Positions 26,680 to 34,995 of a stretch of 64,000 nt of DNA are shown in pieces. Both the position numbers and the translations under genes were made by a program. Every line of letters begins with the position of its first letter. Positions within the stretch are counted from its first letter, which is position 1. This stretch comes from Clostridia bacterium (GTDB taxonomy: Bacteria; Bacillota; Clostridia; Oscillospirales; QAKW01): assembly GCA_017464525.1 (NCBI GenBank), contig JAFTZM010000043.1, forward strand, positions 1 to 64,000, written 5' to 3'. A model generated the notes under the pieces. It was not told the DNA's origin. It ran no database searches and saw only the letters and a program-made list of their open reading frames with translations.

Positions 26680-28908
26680 CTACATACTCGATACGCCTTC
26701 CGAGCTGTTGGTTCGGATGGTAATGACCGTACCCTCGGCAACCACCTCACCCGCCGCGGGGGATTGGGAGATGACCAGGGCGTCAGAGCCGGCATTTTCA
26801 TTGCCCACCACCCGCACATTCAAGCCGGATTGCTTGATGCGGTTGGTGGCGCCGGCCACAGAATAATCCACCAGATTGGGCACCGTGATATCCTTGGTGG
26901 GAGAGGCCTCCCCGGTATAGAGGATCATGGTGCCGCTCTGGGGCATGGTGGTGCCCGCCTCCGGCATCTGGGCGGTAACGGTATCGCCGCTGCCCTTGAC
27001 CACATATTTGATCTCCTTATCGATGAGGGCAGCGGTGGCTTCCTCTATAGGCTGATCCAGATAAGAGGTGATGGCAATATCCAGAGTAGCCAGCTCCTCT
27101 TCGGTATACTGGGGCTGAACCCCAAGATAAGGCAGGATATCGCTCAAAATATCACCGGCCACCGGGGCAGCGATGATACCGCCGTAGATCTCCCCGGCGC
27201 TGGGCGTGTCCAGAAGCACCAGAATGGCATACTCCGGATCATCGGCAGGTGCAAAGCCGATAAAGGAGGAAATGTAGTTTTTAATACCGGTGGCCACATA
27301 ATCGTCGATCTTCTCGGAGGTACCGGTCTTACCGGCCACCCGGTAGCCCTTTACATAGGCATTTTTACCGGAACCCACCGAAACCACCTGCTCCAGCAGG
27401 CTGCACACCAACTCGCTGGTCTCCTGGGAAATGATCTGGCGGCGCTTGGTGGTCTCAAAGCTCTTGACCACCTTCTGGCTCTTATCCGGCTGGGTCTCGG
27501 TGATCTCCTTCACCACATGAGGAGTCACCAGCTCCCCGCCGTTGCAGGCGGCGGCCACAGCGGTGATCATCTGCAGAGGGGTAATCTTAAAGTTCTGACC
27601 GAAGGATGCGGTGGCCAATTCCACCTCATTGAAGGTGGAGAACCAAATACCGCTACTCTCACCGCTTAGATCCACACCGGTCTTTTCGGTAAGGCCGAAA
27701 TTCTGAAAATACTGATAAAATTTATCGGTACCCACCGAGGCGCCGATCTCAATAAAGGCCGGGTTACAGGAATTCTGGATAGCCTGCGCCAGAGTCTGGT
27801 GCCCGTGGCCGCCGGATTTCCAACAGCGGATGATACGGTCGGCCACCCGGATATAGCCGGGGCAGGAATAGGTGTTGCCAAGGGAGATCAGCCCTTCCTC
27901 CAGCGCCATGGAGAGGGTGACGATCTTGAAGGTGGAGCCCGGCATATAGGTATCTACCGTGCATTTATTCCGCCAGATCTTATTGCGGTAGTTGGTGGTC
28001 TCCGTTTCCAGTTCTTCGCCAGTGAGGGTGGAAAGGGATTGCAGCACCATTTCATCGGTGATGGTGTAGTACTGATTGGGATCGTAGTTTGGCAGGGATG
28101 CCATCGCCAGGATCTCGCCGGTCTTTACATTCATCACGATGCCGGCAGCGCCCTCCAGGCATTGCTGCTCGATTCGGGCCTCCTGCAGATGCTTTTCCAG
28201 GTAATACTGCACCGTTTCATCGATGGTCAGCACCACATTTTTGCCGTTTTCTGCCTCCACATAGGTCTCATATTCGATGGGCAGCTCGGTGCCCACCGCA
28301 TTTTTGGCGGTGATCAGCTTACCGGAGGTCCCTTGCAAATACTCGTTATAGACCGCTTCGATGCCGTCCAGACCCACATTATCGGTGCCGGTAAAGCCCA
28401 GAATATGGCAAGCCAGGCTGTTATAGGGATAATAGCGCTTGGTATCGTTGACCAGATGGATGCCGGCAAGATCATTTTCATCCACAAAGGCCCGTACCTG
28501 ATCTGCCAGATCCGATTCGATCCGGCGCTTTACGATCTCGTAGTAATTACTTTTTTGGGTCTTGGCATAGACCTCTTCCTCATCCACCCCCAGAATCGCC
28601 GAAAGGCCGGAGGCGATCAGGCGGCAGGTAGCCTCATCATCCGGGATGGAATTGGGAGCGATATAGACCGTCTCCACCTGCGCAGAGACTGCCAGCTCGG
28701 TATAATTCCGGCTGTAGATGGTGCCCCGGTTGGCCGCCAGGGTGGTATCCATCGTCTGCTGGCTAATGGCCTTGGTCTGATAAAAACTATAATTTACGAT
28801 CTGGTAATTTACCAGCACTGCCGCCAGCCCGATCAGCAGAATTACTGCAAAGATCGCCAGCATCACCGTGCTGCGGATCACGATAGAACGGCTCGGTCCT
28901 TTTCCCAT
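26680..28908 (-). CDS. PASTA-containing division penicillin-binding protein (FtsI/SpoVD type)
   Basis: Septal transpeptidase that crosslinks new peptidoglycan. The 742-residue protein has an N-terminal membrane anchor (about residues 12-35), a PBP dimerisation domain, a transpeptidase domain with S325xxK328, SCN at 380-382 and KTG at 527-529, and two PASTA domains near residues 620-740. PASTA domains place it with SpoVD/PBP2x. Whether it serves division, sporulation or both cannot be told; no sporulation gene is in the window. Confidence 0.95.
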   Translation of the reverse strand: MGKGPSRSIVIRSTVMLAIFAVILLIGLAAVLVNYQIVNYSFYQTKAISQQTMDTTLAANRGTIYSRNYTELAVSAQVETVYIAPNSIPDDEATCRLIASGLSAILGVDEEEVYAKTQKSNYYEIVKRRIESDLADQVRAFVDENDLAGIHLVNDTKRYYPYNSLACHILGFTGTDNVGLDGIEAVYNEYLQGTSGKLITAKNAVGTELPIEYETYVEAENGKNVVLTIDETVQYYLEKHLQEARIEQQCLEGAAGIVMNVKTGEILAMASLPNYDPNQYYTITDEMVLQSLSTLTGEELETETTNYRNKIWRNKCTVDTYMPGSTFKIVTLSMALEEGLISLGNTYSCPGYIRVADRIIRCWKSGGHGHQTLAQAIQNSCNPAFIEIGASVGTDKFYQYFQNFGLTEKTGVDLSGESSGIWFSTFNEVELATASFGQNFKITPLQMITAVAAACNGGELVTPHVVKEITETQPDKSQKVVKSFETTKRRQIISQETSELVCSLLEQVVSVGSGKNAYVKGYRVAGKTGTSEKIDDYVATGIKNYISSFIGFAPADDPEYAILVLLDTPSAGEIYGGIIAAPVAGDILSDILPYLGVQPQYTEEELATLDIAITSYLDQPIEEATAALIDKEIKYVVKGSGDTVTAQMPEAGTTMPQSGTMILYTGEASPTKDITVPNLVDYSVAGATNRIKQSGLNVRVVGNENAGSDALVISQSPAAGEVVAEGTVITIRTNSSEGVSSM

Positions 28909-29059
28909 GCGGGGACTCCTTTCTTACAAAAACGCGGTGTAAAATTACACTCCGGCAAATTCCGGCAACAAAATACATCAATTTTTTCCATCCGTATAAA
29001 GCGCAAAATGAGAGTAAGAATAAATTCCCACTCTCGTTTCACTTTCATCTTATTGGCGG
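28909..29059 (-). other. Gap between ftsL and the PBP gene with hairpins
   Basis: This 151-base gap is unusually long for the otherwise packed cluster. It holds a palindrome with arms GTGTAA and TTACAC (28937-28950) and a longer hairpin with arms GAGAGT and ACTCTC ending in a short T run on the minus strand near 29010-29036. A weak attenuator or processing site is possible. No convincing promoter or gene is seen. Confidence 0.35.
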
Positions 29060-29446
29060 TTAGCTCAGATATTCCAAAAGAATATTGAATTCTGCCACAA
29101 CGCCGTCCCACCAGCTATCGTTAGCAGGCTCATCCTTGATGATCTCAACCGTATCATCGGTGAGCAGATTGATGGTCTGGATCTGGTAATTTTCGATCTT
29201 GATCATCCCCAGCTCCTCGGTGGCGATCCGCTCGATCTCGTCCATGGAGTTCTTGCTTTCGATGGATACCTGCAGAGTACCGGCCTCGCCCTCCAGCTTG
29301 CTGAGATCGGATTTGGCAGCCAACAGATCATTGGAAACCTCATTGAGTGCGATATGGCTATATAAGAGATATCCGCCCACAAGCATAAAGAAGGCGATGC
29401 AGAGCAGCACTGACCAGCGGATACCGTGAATATTCAGTTTCTTCAT
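29060..29446 (-). CDS. ftsL: Cell division protein FtsL
   Basis: A 128-residue bitopic protein with a short cytoplasmic N-terminus, one membrane segment (about residues 12-31) and a coiled-coil-like region with heptads (LLAAKSDLSKLEGEAGTL). This build and its place between rsmH and the division PBP identify FtsL, which joins FtsB/DivIC and FtsQ to activate septal synthesis. It overlaps rsmH by four bases. Sequence conservation in the family is low; the call rests on context. Confidence 0.82.
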   Translation of the reverse strand: MKKLNIHGIRWSVLLCIAFFMLVGGYLLYSHIALNEVSNDLLAAKSDLSKLEGEAGTLQVSIESKNSMDEIERIATEELGMIKIENYQIQTINLLTDDTVEIIKDEPANDSWWDGVVAEFNILLEYLS

Positions 29447-30387
29447 AACATACTCCTTTTCTCTGCTACCCGAAGCTTGGCAGGCTTGGAACGGTTATTC
29501 TCGGCCAGCTCGTTTTCGGCAGCGGTAATGGGTTTATGGGTGACCTGCCGGATCACCGGCTTGCGGCCGCAAACACAGATCGGCAGATTTTTATCGCAGA
29601 TACAGCCGGTGGCCAGATCGGCAAAAACATTCTTTACAATGCGATCCTCCAAGGAATGGAAGGTCATCACCGCAATGCGGCCGCCGGGCTTCAGCAAATC
29701 CACCGCATCCCGGATAGACTGCTCCAGGATCCGCAGTTCCCCGTTGACCTCGATCCTGAGGGCCTGAAAGCTGCGCTTGGCGGGGTGTTTATTTCCATAA
29801 CGGTCTTTGGGCGGAAAGACCTTTTCGATGATCTTTACCAGCTGACCGGTGGTTTCGATGGGGGCCTTCTCCCGCTGGCGGCAAATGGCCGCCGCAATGC
29901 GGGGGCTCATCCGTTCCTCGCCGTAACGATAGAGGATCTCGGTAAGCTGCTCCTTGGAATAGGTATTGACCACCTGATAGGCATCCAGGGGATTATCCCG
30001 ATCCATCCGCATATCTAAAGGAGCATCAAAACGGTAAGAAAAACCGCGGCTTTCTTCATCCAACTGGAAGCTGGAAACGCCTAGGTCAAATAAAATGCCG
30101 TCAATGGCAGAAATGCCTTCCTCCTCCATCACAGAACGGAGGGCGGAAAAATTGGATTTCACCGCCTTGAAGCGGTTTCCGTAAGGAGCCAGCCGCGCCG
30201 AGGCTGCGGCGATGGCATCCCGATCCTGATCGATGCCGATCAGCAATCCATTCTGCAACTTTTCTGCAATCAGGCTGCTGTGCCCGCCACCACCCAAGGT
30301 GGCATCCACATAAATACCGTTAGGATCAATGGCCAGGGCTTCGATACATTCCCGGGCCATCACACTGTAATGTACAAACTCTTTCAT
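29443..30387 (-). CDS. rsmH: 16S rRNA (cytosine(1402)-N(4))-methyltransferase
   Basis: SAM-dependent methylation of C1402 in the ribosomal P site. The 314-residue protein has the SAM loop DATLGGGGHS, the motif FDLGVSSFQLDEESRGFSYR and VMTFHSLEDRIVK. Start and mraZ stop share one base (TGATG), so translation is likely coupled. Confidence 0.96.
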   Translation of the reverse strand: MKEFVHYSVMARECIEALAIDPNGIYVDATLGGGGHSSLIAEKLQNGLLIGIDQDRDAIAAASARLAPYGNRFKAVKSNFSALRSVMEEEGISAIDGILFDLGVSSFQLDEESRGFSYRFDAPLDMRMDRDNPLDAYQVVNTYSKEQLTEILYRYGEERMSPRIAAAICRQREKAPIETTGQLVKIIEKVFPPKDRYGNKHPAKRSFQALRIEVNGELRILEQSIRDAVDLLKPGGRIAVMTFHSLEDRIVKNVFADLATGCICDKNLPICVCGRKPVIRQVTHKPITAAENELAENNRSKPAKLRVAEKRSML

Positions 30388-30812
30388 CAGAATTCCAGCT
30401 CATCCATAGCTGCAACGATGCTGGCAGTATCCAACCTGGCTTCCATTTCAGCAAAGCGCTCGGGATTCCAGATCTCGGCACGGTTGCCGTTCCCCACGAT
30501 GACCGCCTTGCCTTCGATGGCTGCGATGCGGCGAAGATCGCAGGAGATCTGAATTCTGCCCTGCTTATCGGGAGATACATCTTTTTTATAGGTATTGAAG
30601 AAATGGGTAATGCCGCGACCCTTGGACATGGGCATCTTGGCCAACTTGCCCTGCAGTTCCATCCAGGATTCACGGGTCAGCACATACACGCATTCATCCA
30701 GACCGTGAGTCAGCACCAGATCGCTGCCCATCAGCTCTTTCAGCTCCTTCGGCATGATCACGCGACCCTTTTCGTCCACAAAATTTTCATAATAACCGGT
30801 CAGATAAGCCAT
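30387..30812 (-). CDS. mraZ: Transcriptional regulator MraZ
   Basis: Conserved first gene of dcw clusters, a ring-forming DNA-binding regulator of its own operon. The 141-residue product contains two SpoVT/AbrB-type halves (MAYLTGYYENFVDEKGR and DKQGRIQISCDLR). The ATG at 30812 is chosen because AAGGAGGTG stands upstream; an in-frame start 42 bases earlier would run through that site. The leader holds four boxes with an 11-bp repeat, likely its binding sites. Confidence 0.95.
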   Translation of the reverse strand: MAYLTGYYENFVDEKGRVIMPKELKELMGSDLVLTHGLDECVYVLTRESWMELQGKLAKMPMSKGRGITHFFNTYKKDVSPDKQGRIQISCDLRRIAAIEGKAVIVGNGNRAEIWNPERFAEMEARLDTASIVAAMDELEF

Positions 30813-30837
30813 GTATGCACCTCCTTCCCTGATTTTT

Positions 30838-30875
30838 ACCCACCAAGTGTACACTGAGCACCCATTTACACTCCA
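30838..30875 (-). promoter_or_regulatory. Four-box MraZ operator in the mraZ leader
   Basis: On the minus strand TGGAG (30871-30875), TGGGT (30860-30864), TGTAC (30849-30853) and TGGGT (30838-30842) follow each other every 11 bp, between the promoter and the mraZ ribosome binding site. MraZ is known to bind TGGGN repeats in E. coli; here the spacing and variable third box differ. Confidence 0.6.
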
Positions 30876-30885
30876 CTTGATTTCA

Positions 30886-30913
30886 ATTATACCAAAAAAT
30901 CAGGAAAAATCAA
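30886..30913 (-). promoter_or_regulatory. Promoter of the dcw cluster
   Basis: TTGATT (30908-30913) and TATAAT (30886-30891) on the minus strand with a 16-base spacer, just before the MraZ boxes. Confidence 0.7.
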
Positions 30914-30954
30914 TAGCATTTTATAAATTTACATAATTATTTTTTGGCACGAAA

Positions 30955-30990
30955 AAAAGGCCCCAAAAGCGATCGCTTTTGGAGCCTTTT
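30955..30990 (-). terminator. Terminator after the EIIC-like gene
   Basis: The core 30963-30982 is a perfect 20-bp palindrome; pairing extends after one mismatch to 30955-30990 and ends in a T run on the minus strand. Confidence 0.85.
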
Positions 30991-31014
30991 AGAGCAAAAA
31001 ACAGGGGATTTTTT

Positions 31015-32052
31015 TTACAGTTTTAAATCGTTTTTTTTGATCCAGCCGATCTTCCGCAGGAGCAGACCGCCCAGCCAGGAGAGGATGGCGGGGAGCACAA
31101 AGCAGATCAACACCAGACCGATCCAGTCCATGGCGGCGATGGTATGGCCGGTCTCCACCCAGCCGGTATAAACACCGATCTGGCCCACCAGGCCGCAGGT
31201 TCCCATGCCGGAGGAAACGGCCGGGCCGTTCATTTCCAGCTTAAAGAGGCAGGTGGCCAGAGGGCCGGTGATGGCAGAAGCCACTGTGGGCGGGATCCAG
31301 ATGCGGGGGTTCCGCACGATATTTCCCATCTGCAGCATGGAGGTGCCGATCCCCTGAGAGACCAGCCCGCCCCAGCGGTTTTCCCGGAAGCTCATCACCG
31401 CAAAGCCCACCATCTGGGCGCAGCAGCCGGCAACTGCCGCACCGCCTGCCAGACCGGTCAGGCCCAATGCAGCGCAGATAGCGGCGCTGGAAATGGGCAG
31501 CGTGAGCGCAATGCCCACCAAGACCGATACCACAATGCCCATCAGGAAGGGCTGCAGCTCGGTGGCCTGCATGATGAGGGTACCGAAGGCGCTGGCCGCC
31601 TTACCGATCCAGGGAGCAATACCGGCAGAAAGGGCAACACCCACCAAAATAGTCACCGAGGGTGTTACCAGAATATCCACCTTAGTCTCCTTGGAGACCA
31701 GCTTGCCGCATTCTGCAGCAACGATAGCAATGACCAGAACGGCCAGAGGGCCTCCTGCACCGCCCAGACCGTTGGCGGCGCTGCCCACGGCAGCCAGAGA
31801 GAAGAGCACCAGATTAGGCGCCTTCAGCGCATAGCCGATGGCGATGGCCATGGCAGGACCGGACATGGCAGAAGCATACTTGCCGATCTCCACCAAAAAG
31901 CCCCAACCGGTCAGGTCGCCGATGGTATCCAGAATGGTACCGATGAGCAGGGAACAAAAGAGACCCTGCGCCATAGCGCCCAATGCATCGATAAAGTAAC
32001 GTTTCCAGGATAATTCTATATCCTTTTTCTTCAAAAATTCTTTGACCTTCAT
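31015..32052 (-). CDS. PTS EIIC-like membrane protein (PfoR family)
   Basis: A 345-residue polytopic protein with about nine to ten membrane segments. It matches the PTS_EIIC_2/PfoR type of protein (FIDALGAMAQGLFCSLLIGT, LGGAGGPLAVLV, NPRIWIPPTVASAI). The usual EIIC partners, EIIA and EIIB, are absent, so phosphotransfer-linked uptake is doubtful and PfoR-like proteins have no settled substrate. The ATG at 32052 has AAAGGAG upstream; an in-frame start 84 bases earlier would lie inside the preceding gene. It follows two SGNH hydrolase genes by 16 bases in one likely operon. Confidence 0.85.
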   Translation of the reverse strand: MKVKEFLKKKDIELSWKRYFIDALGAMAQGLFCSLLIGTILDTIGDLTGWGFLVEIGKYASAMSGPAMAIAIGYALKAPNLVLFSLAAVGSAANGLGGAGGPLAVLVIAIVAAECGKLVSKETKVDILVTPSVTILVGVALSAGIAPWIGKAASAFGTLIMQATELQPFLMGIVVSVLVGIALTLPISSAAICAALGLTGLAGGAAVAGCCAQMVGFAVMSFRENRWGGLVSQGIGTSMLQMGNIVRNPRIWIPPTVASAITGPLATCLFKLEMNGPAVSSGMGTCGLVGQIGVYTGWVETGHTIAAMDWIGLVLICFVLPAILSWLGGLLLRKIGWIKKNDLKL

Positions 32053-32068
32053 TGTAACTGCTCCTTTC

Positions 32069-32767
32069 TTACAGTAAACCCTCTTCGCGGAATGTTTTCC
32101 GCAAATGGTCGATAAACATTGCATAGCCCTCTGCATTCAAATGCACCTGATCGGCATCATAGATATCCTCACGGGTCTTGCTGAGATCGCCGATATCTGC
32201 CGGATCTGCATAATAAAACGGCATCTCTCTTTGGCTCAGCAGCGTGATGCCTCCCTTTTCGGCGCAATACTCCTCCAAAAGCTGGTTGGTCTCGCTCCGA
32301 TGGCGGTTACTGTGATTATCCAAGCCTTTGTTCTTTAAGCAAGGGATCTTTTTGAAACAATAGATGGGGGCGCCGGGGAAATCCGCCTTAAACCAATCAA
32401 TGAGAGTGGCCAGGATCTGCAGTACCTCGGCGGGGCTGTAGCCATAACCGAAATCGTTTCCGCCAGTGGAGATCACCAGCGCCCGGGGCGCATAGGGGCG
32501 TACCAGCCGATCGTAATAATAAAGCAGATCATCGGCGCTGCTGGTGCCGAAGGCGTGATTGAGAACAGCCGGAGAGCCATCCGCCATCCGGAGTTCCTCT
32601 TCCATCAGCGGCAGGCCTTTTTCAGGATGGCGCTCGGTATAGATAAAGGAGCTGCGTGTCAACAGGGAATCGCCGTAAAGGAGGATCCGGCCGGTGACGA
32701 CCGGGCGAGCTTCATACCGAAGAACATCTTTTTCAAATCTTTTGACCTCAAGCCTGGAACCAAACAT
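32069..32767 (-). CDS. SGNH/GDSL hydrolase, paralogue A
   Basis: A 232-residue serine esterase-like protein without signal peptide. Block I is YGDSLLTRS with nucleophile S34, block III GGNDFGYG, and block V DQVHLNAEGY supplies the catalytic aspartate and histidine. It is closely similar along its length to the gene just upstream, so the two arose by tandem duplication. The ATG at 32767 is chosen from the shared start MFGSRLEV, the AAGGAGG before it, and the one-base overlap (TGATG) with the upstream stop. Substrate unknown; sugar-ester removal is a family-based guess. Confidence 0.88.
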   Translation of the reverse strand: MFGSRLEVKRFEKDVLRYEARPVVTGRILLYGDSLLTRSSFIYTERHPEKGLPLMEEELRMADGSPAVLNHAFGTSSADDLLYYYDRLVRPYAPRALVISTGGNDFGYGYSPAEVLQILATLIDWFKADFPGAPIYCFKKIPCLKNKGLDNHSNRHRSETNQLLEEYCAEKGGITLLSQREMPFYYADPADIGDLSKTREDIYDADQVHLNAEGYAMFIDHLRKTFREEGLL

Positions 32768-33450
32768 CAAAGCAGCCCTCCTTCCCCAAAAAGTTCCCGG
32801 AGACATTCGATGAAATAACGGTAGCCAGCGGAATTCAGATGAACCCGATCCCCCACAAAAACATCGGAACGGACCTTATCGTAATCCCCTGCATCGGCGG
32901 GGTCACGGTAGAAAAAGGGCATCTGCTCCAGGGGAACATAGATGCAGCCGGCCCTCTTGCAATAATTTTTCAGCAGACGGTTATACTCGGTGCGGGCGTG
33001 GGTATACAGATCCACCATTCCCTTATGGGTGAGGGTGGGAATATAGTTCATACAATAGACCGGAGCGCCGGGGAAATCCGCCTTGAACCAATCGATGAGC
33101 CGGGCTTCGGTATCCATGACCTCAGCCGGAGTATAGCCCATGCCAAAATCGTTGGCGGCGGTGGCCAGCACCAGCGCACGGGGCTGATAGGGACGCACCA
33201 GGCGGGAATAATAGTACAACAGATCATCGGCGCTGCTGGTACCGAATCCGTGGTTAACGATGGCCTGAGAACCATCCTTCATCCGAAGCTCTTCCTCGAT
33301 CCTGGGATTATCTACACAGGTCGTGATAGAGGAGCAGCGGGTAAAAAGAGAATGGCCGTACAGCAGGATCTTTCCCTGTACCACCGGCTGCGCCTCATAT
33401 TGCAGAACGCTTTCTTCAAAACGCCGGACTTCCAATCTGGAACCGAACAT
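32767..33450 (-). CDS. SGNH/GDSL hydrolase, paralogue B with GHS block I
   Basis: A 227-residue paralogue of the next gene. Block I reads YGHSLFTRC: nucleophile S34 is kept, but the aspartate of GDS is histidine at 33. Block III is AANDFGMG and block V DRVHLNSAGY, so the other catalytic residues are present. The enzyme may still be active, with altered specificity. First gene of the operon with paralogue A and the EIIC-like protein; AGGAGG lies before the ATG. Confidence 0.87.
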   Translation of the reverse strand: MFGSRLEVRRFEESVLQYEAQPVVQGKILLYGHSLFTRCSSITTCVDNPRIEEELRMKDGSQAIVNHGFGTSSADDLLYYYSRLVRPYQPRALVLATAANDFGMGYTPAEVMDTEARLIDWFKADFPGAPVYCMNYIPTLTHKGMVDLYTHARTEYNRLLKNYCKRAGCIYVPLEQMPFFYRDPADAGDYDKVRSDVFVGDRVHLNSAGYRYFIECLRELFGEGGLL

Positions 33451-33510
33451 CTCTCAGCCTCCTTATTCACATTTATTTTTAAACCATTTTAGCACCTCAA
33501 AGCAAAAGAA

Positions 33511-33553
33511 ACAAGGTCAATGTTCGACGAAATCCATCGAACATTGACCTTGT
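33511..33553 (-). terminator. Terminator after htrA
   Basis: A perfect 17-bp stem (33511-33527 with 33537-33553) around a nine-base loop, followed on the minus strand by a T-rich tract. It lies 27 bases past the htrA stop codon. Confidence 0.85.
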
Positions 33554-33579
33554 TTTATATTCATTTTGCCCCAATCCGA

Positions 33580-34995
33580 TCATTCGGAGGCTTCGGTAAG
33601 GGTGATGGCGATCTCAAACTCCTTATCTTCCCGCCATACCTTAATGGTCACTGTATCGCCAGGGTGGAAGGAATCCTTCAGATCATTCAGCTCCGCCATG
33701 GAAAGGATCTCTTCGCCGTTGAAGCCGATGATAATATCATCCTCCTTCAGGCCCTTCTTAGCCGCATCACATTCCGGATCCACATAGGAGACATAAACGC
33801 CCCGGGGCAAATCATGATACTCTGCATAGGCGGCGGTGAGATCGCTTCCCTGGATCCCGATATAGGCCCGGGTCTTGATATAGCCGTAGGAGATCAGTTC
33901 CTCGGTGATGGAGGTGGCATGATTGATGGGAATGGCAAAGCCTATGCCCTCATAATCGGTAGCCACCAGCTTGGAGGAGGTGATCCCCACGATCTGGCCA
34001 TAGGCATTCACCAGGGGGCCGCCGCTGTTGCCGGGGTTGATGGAGGCGTTGGTCTGGATGAGGGTCATAAAGGAACCGTTCATCTCGATCTTCCGGTTGA
34101 GGGCAGAGACGATGCCGTTTGTCACCGTGCCGGCCAACTCCATCCCGTAGGGATTACCGATGGCAACCACCAACTCGCCTACCTCCAGCTGATCGCTATC
34201 GCCCAGCTCAGCCGCCTGCAGGCCGGTGGCCTCAATCTTGAGGATGGCCAGATCGGAACGGTCATCCTCGCCCACGATCACAGCGCTGTATTCGGTGATG
34301 CCATCGCTAAGCACCACCTTCACCTGGCTGGCGCCGGAGATCACATGAGCATTGGTCATGATGTAACCGTCGCTGCTGATGATGAAGCCGGAGCCGGAAA
34401 AGACTGCCTCATCTCCGCTTTGCTCGGCGATCAGGATGCCCACCACGCTGTTTTTGACCTTTTTATTGATCTCCACCACTGAAAGCTCTTCACCTGTTTT
34501 TTCCCCGGTGGTGATCTCAGGCATATTATAAACAGCACCCTCCTGGCGCTGCGCCTCATTGGAGGTCTCCTGCTCCTCTTCCACCTTTTCCTCTGTTACC
34601 TGGCTTCCGCCTCCGGTTTGCGGATATTCCACAGAGCCGGTAAAGCCAAAGACCATGGCGGCCACGATCAGGCCGCAGCAGATCAGCATCAGCCCGGCGG
34701 CAATGGAGGCCACAATGATCAGGGCTTTATTGCTGCTTTGCTTCGGAGGCTGAGGGGCATAGGGATCGCTTGCTGTATTCCGGTAGGGATTGGGATTCTG
34801 ATAGGTATAGCCCCCCTGCCAGTAGGATTGCGTCTGCGCCGGCTGCTCTGCGGGTTGCTCCACCGGCTGCTCTGCGGGTTGCTCCACCGGCTGCTCTACG
34901 GGTTGTTCCACCGGCTGCTCTACGGGTTGTTCTGCAGGTTGCTCCGGCACTGTATTTTCATTTTCAGGGATTTGATTCTGGTTGAATTCTTCCAT
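33580..34995 (-). CDS. HtrA-like membrane serine protease with PDZ domain
   Basis: A 471-residue S1C protease anchored in the membrane, acting outside the cell on misfolded proteins. A cytoplasmic N-terminus rich in EQPV/EQPA repeats (about residues 17-54) and Tyr/Asn/Pro is followed by a membrane segment (about 90-114), the trypsin-like domain with H217 (TNAHVI), D248 (RSDLAIL) and S324 (NPGNSGGPL), and one PDZ domain (about 375-465). The repeats are encoded by 24-bp tandem units at 34841-34936. The start shares TAATG with the kinase stop. Last gene of a regulator-kinase-protease operon, as in WalRK/YycK loci. Confidence 0.94.
   Translation of the reverse strand: MEEFNQNQIPENENTVPEQPAEQPVEQPVEQPVEQPVEQPAEQPVEQPAEQPAQTQSYWQGGYTYQNPNPYRNTASDPYAPQPPKQSSNKALIIVASIAAGLMLICCGLIVAAMVFGFTGSVEYPQTGGGSQVTEEKVEEEQETSNEAQRQEGAVYNMPEITTGEKTGEELSVVEINKKVKNSVVGILIAEQSGDEAVFSGSGFIISSDGYIMTNAHVISGASQVKVVLSDGITEYSAVIVGEDDRSDLAILKIEATGLQAAELGDSDQLEVGELVVAIGNPYGMELAGTVTNGIVSALNRKIEMNGSFMTLIQTNASINPGNSGGPLVNAYGQIVGITSSKLVATDYEGIGFAIPINHATSITEELISYGYIKTRAYIGIQGSDLTAAYAEYHDLPRGVYVSYVDPECDAAKKGLKEDDIIIGFNGEEILSMAELNDLKDSFHPGDTVTIKVWREDKEFEIAITLTEASE
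34841..34936. repeat. Four 24-bp tandem repeats in the HtrA N-terminus
   Basis: Four copies of a 24-bp unit beginning GGCTGCTCT occur head to tail at 34841, 34865, 34889 and 34913. The first two are identical and the last two carry two to a few changes. Each unit encodes eight residues of the EQPx repeat, so copy number changes keep the frame. Confidence 0.9.

Noticed and set aside
28878-29111. A short open frame between ftsL and the PBP gene
   Set aside because: It overlaps the ends of both genes, has no ribosome binding site and shows no conserved feature; the gap is better described by its hairpins.
30963-30982. The GCGATCGC palindrome as a HIP1-like or methylation site
   Set aside because: It occurs once, inside a terminator stem, and no enrichment was noticed elsewhere.
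31015-33450. A complete phosphotransferase sugar locus
   Set aside because: Only the EIIC-like protein is present; no EIIA, EIIB or sugar kinase domain could be found around it.
33511-33553. A small RNA or inverted-repeat mobile end at the long stem
   Set aside because: The 17-bp stem with T tract lies 27 bases past the htrA stop and is fully explained as a terminator.
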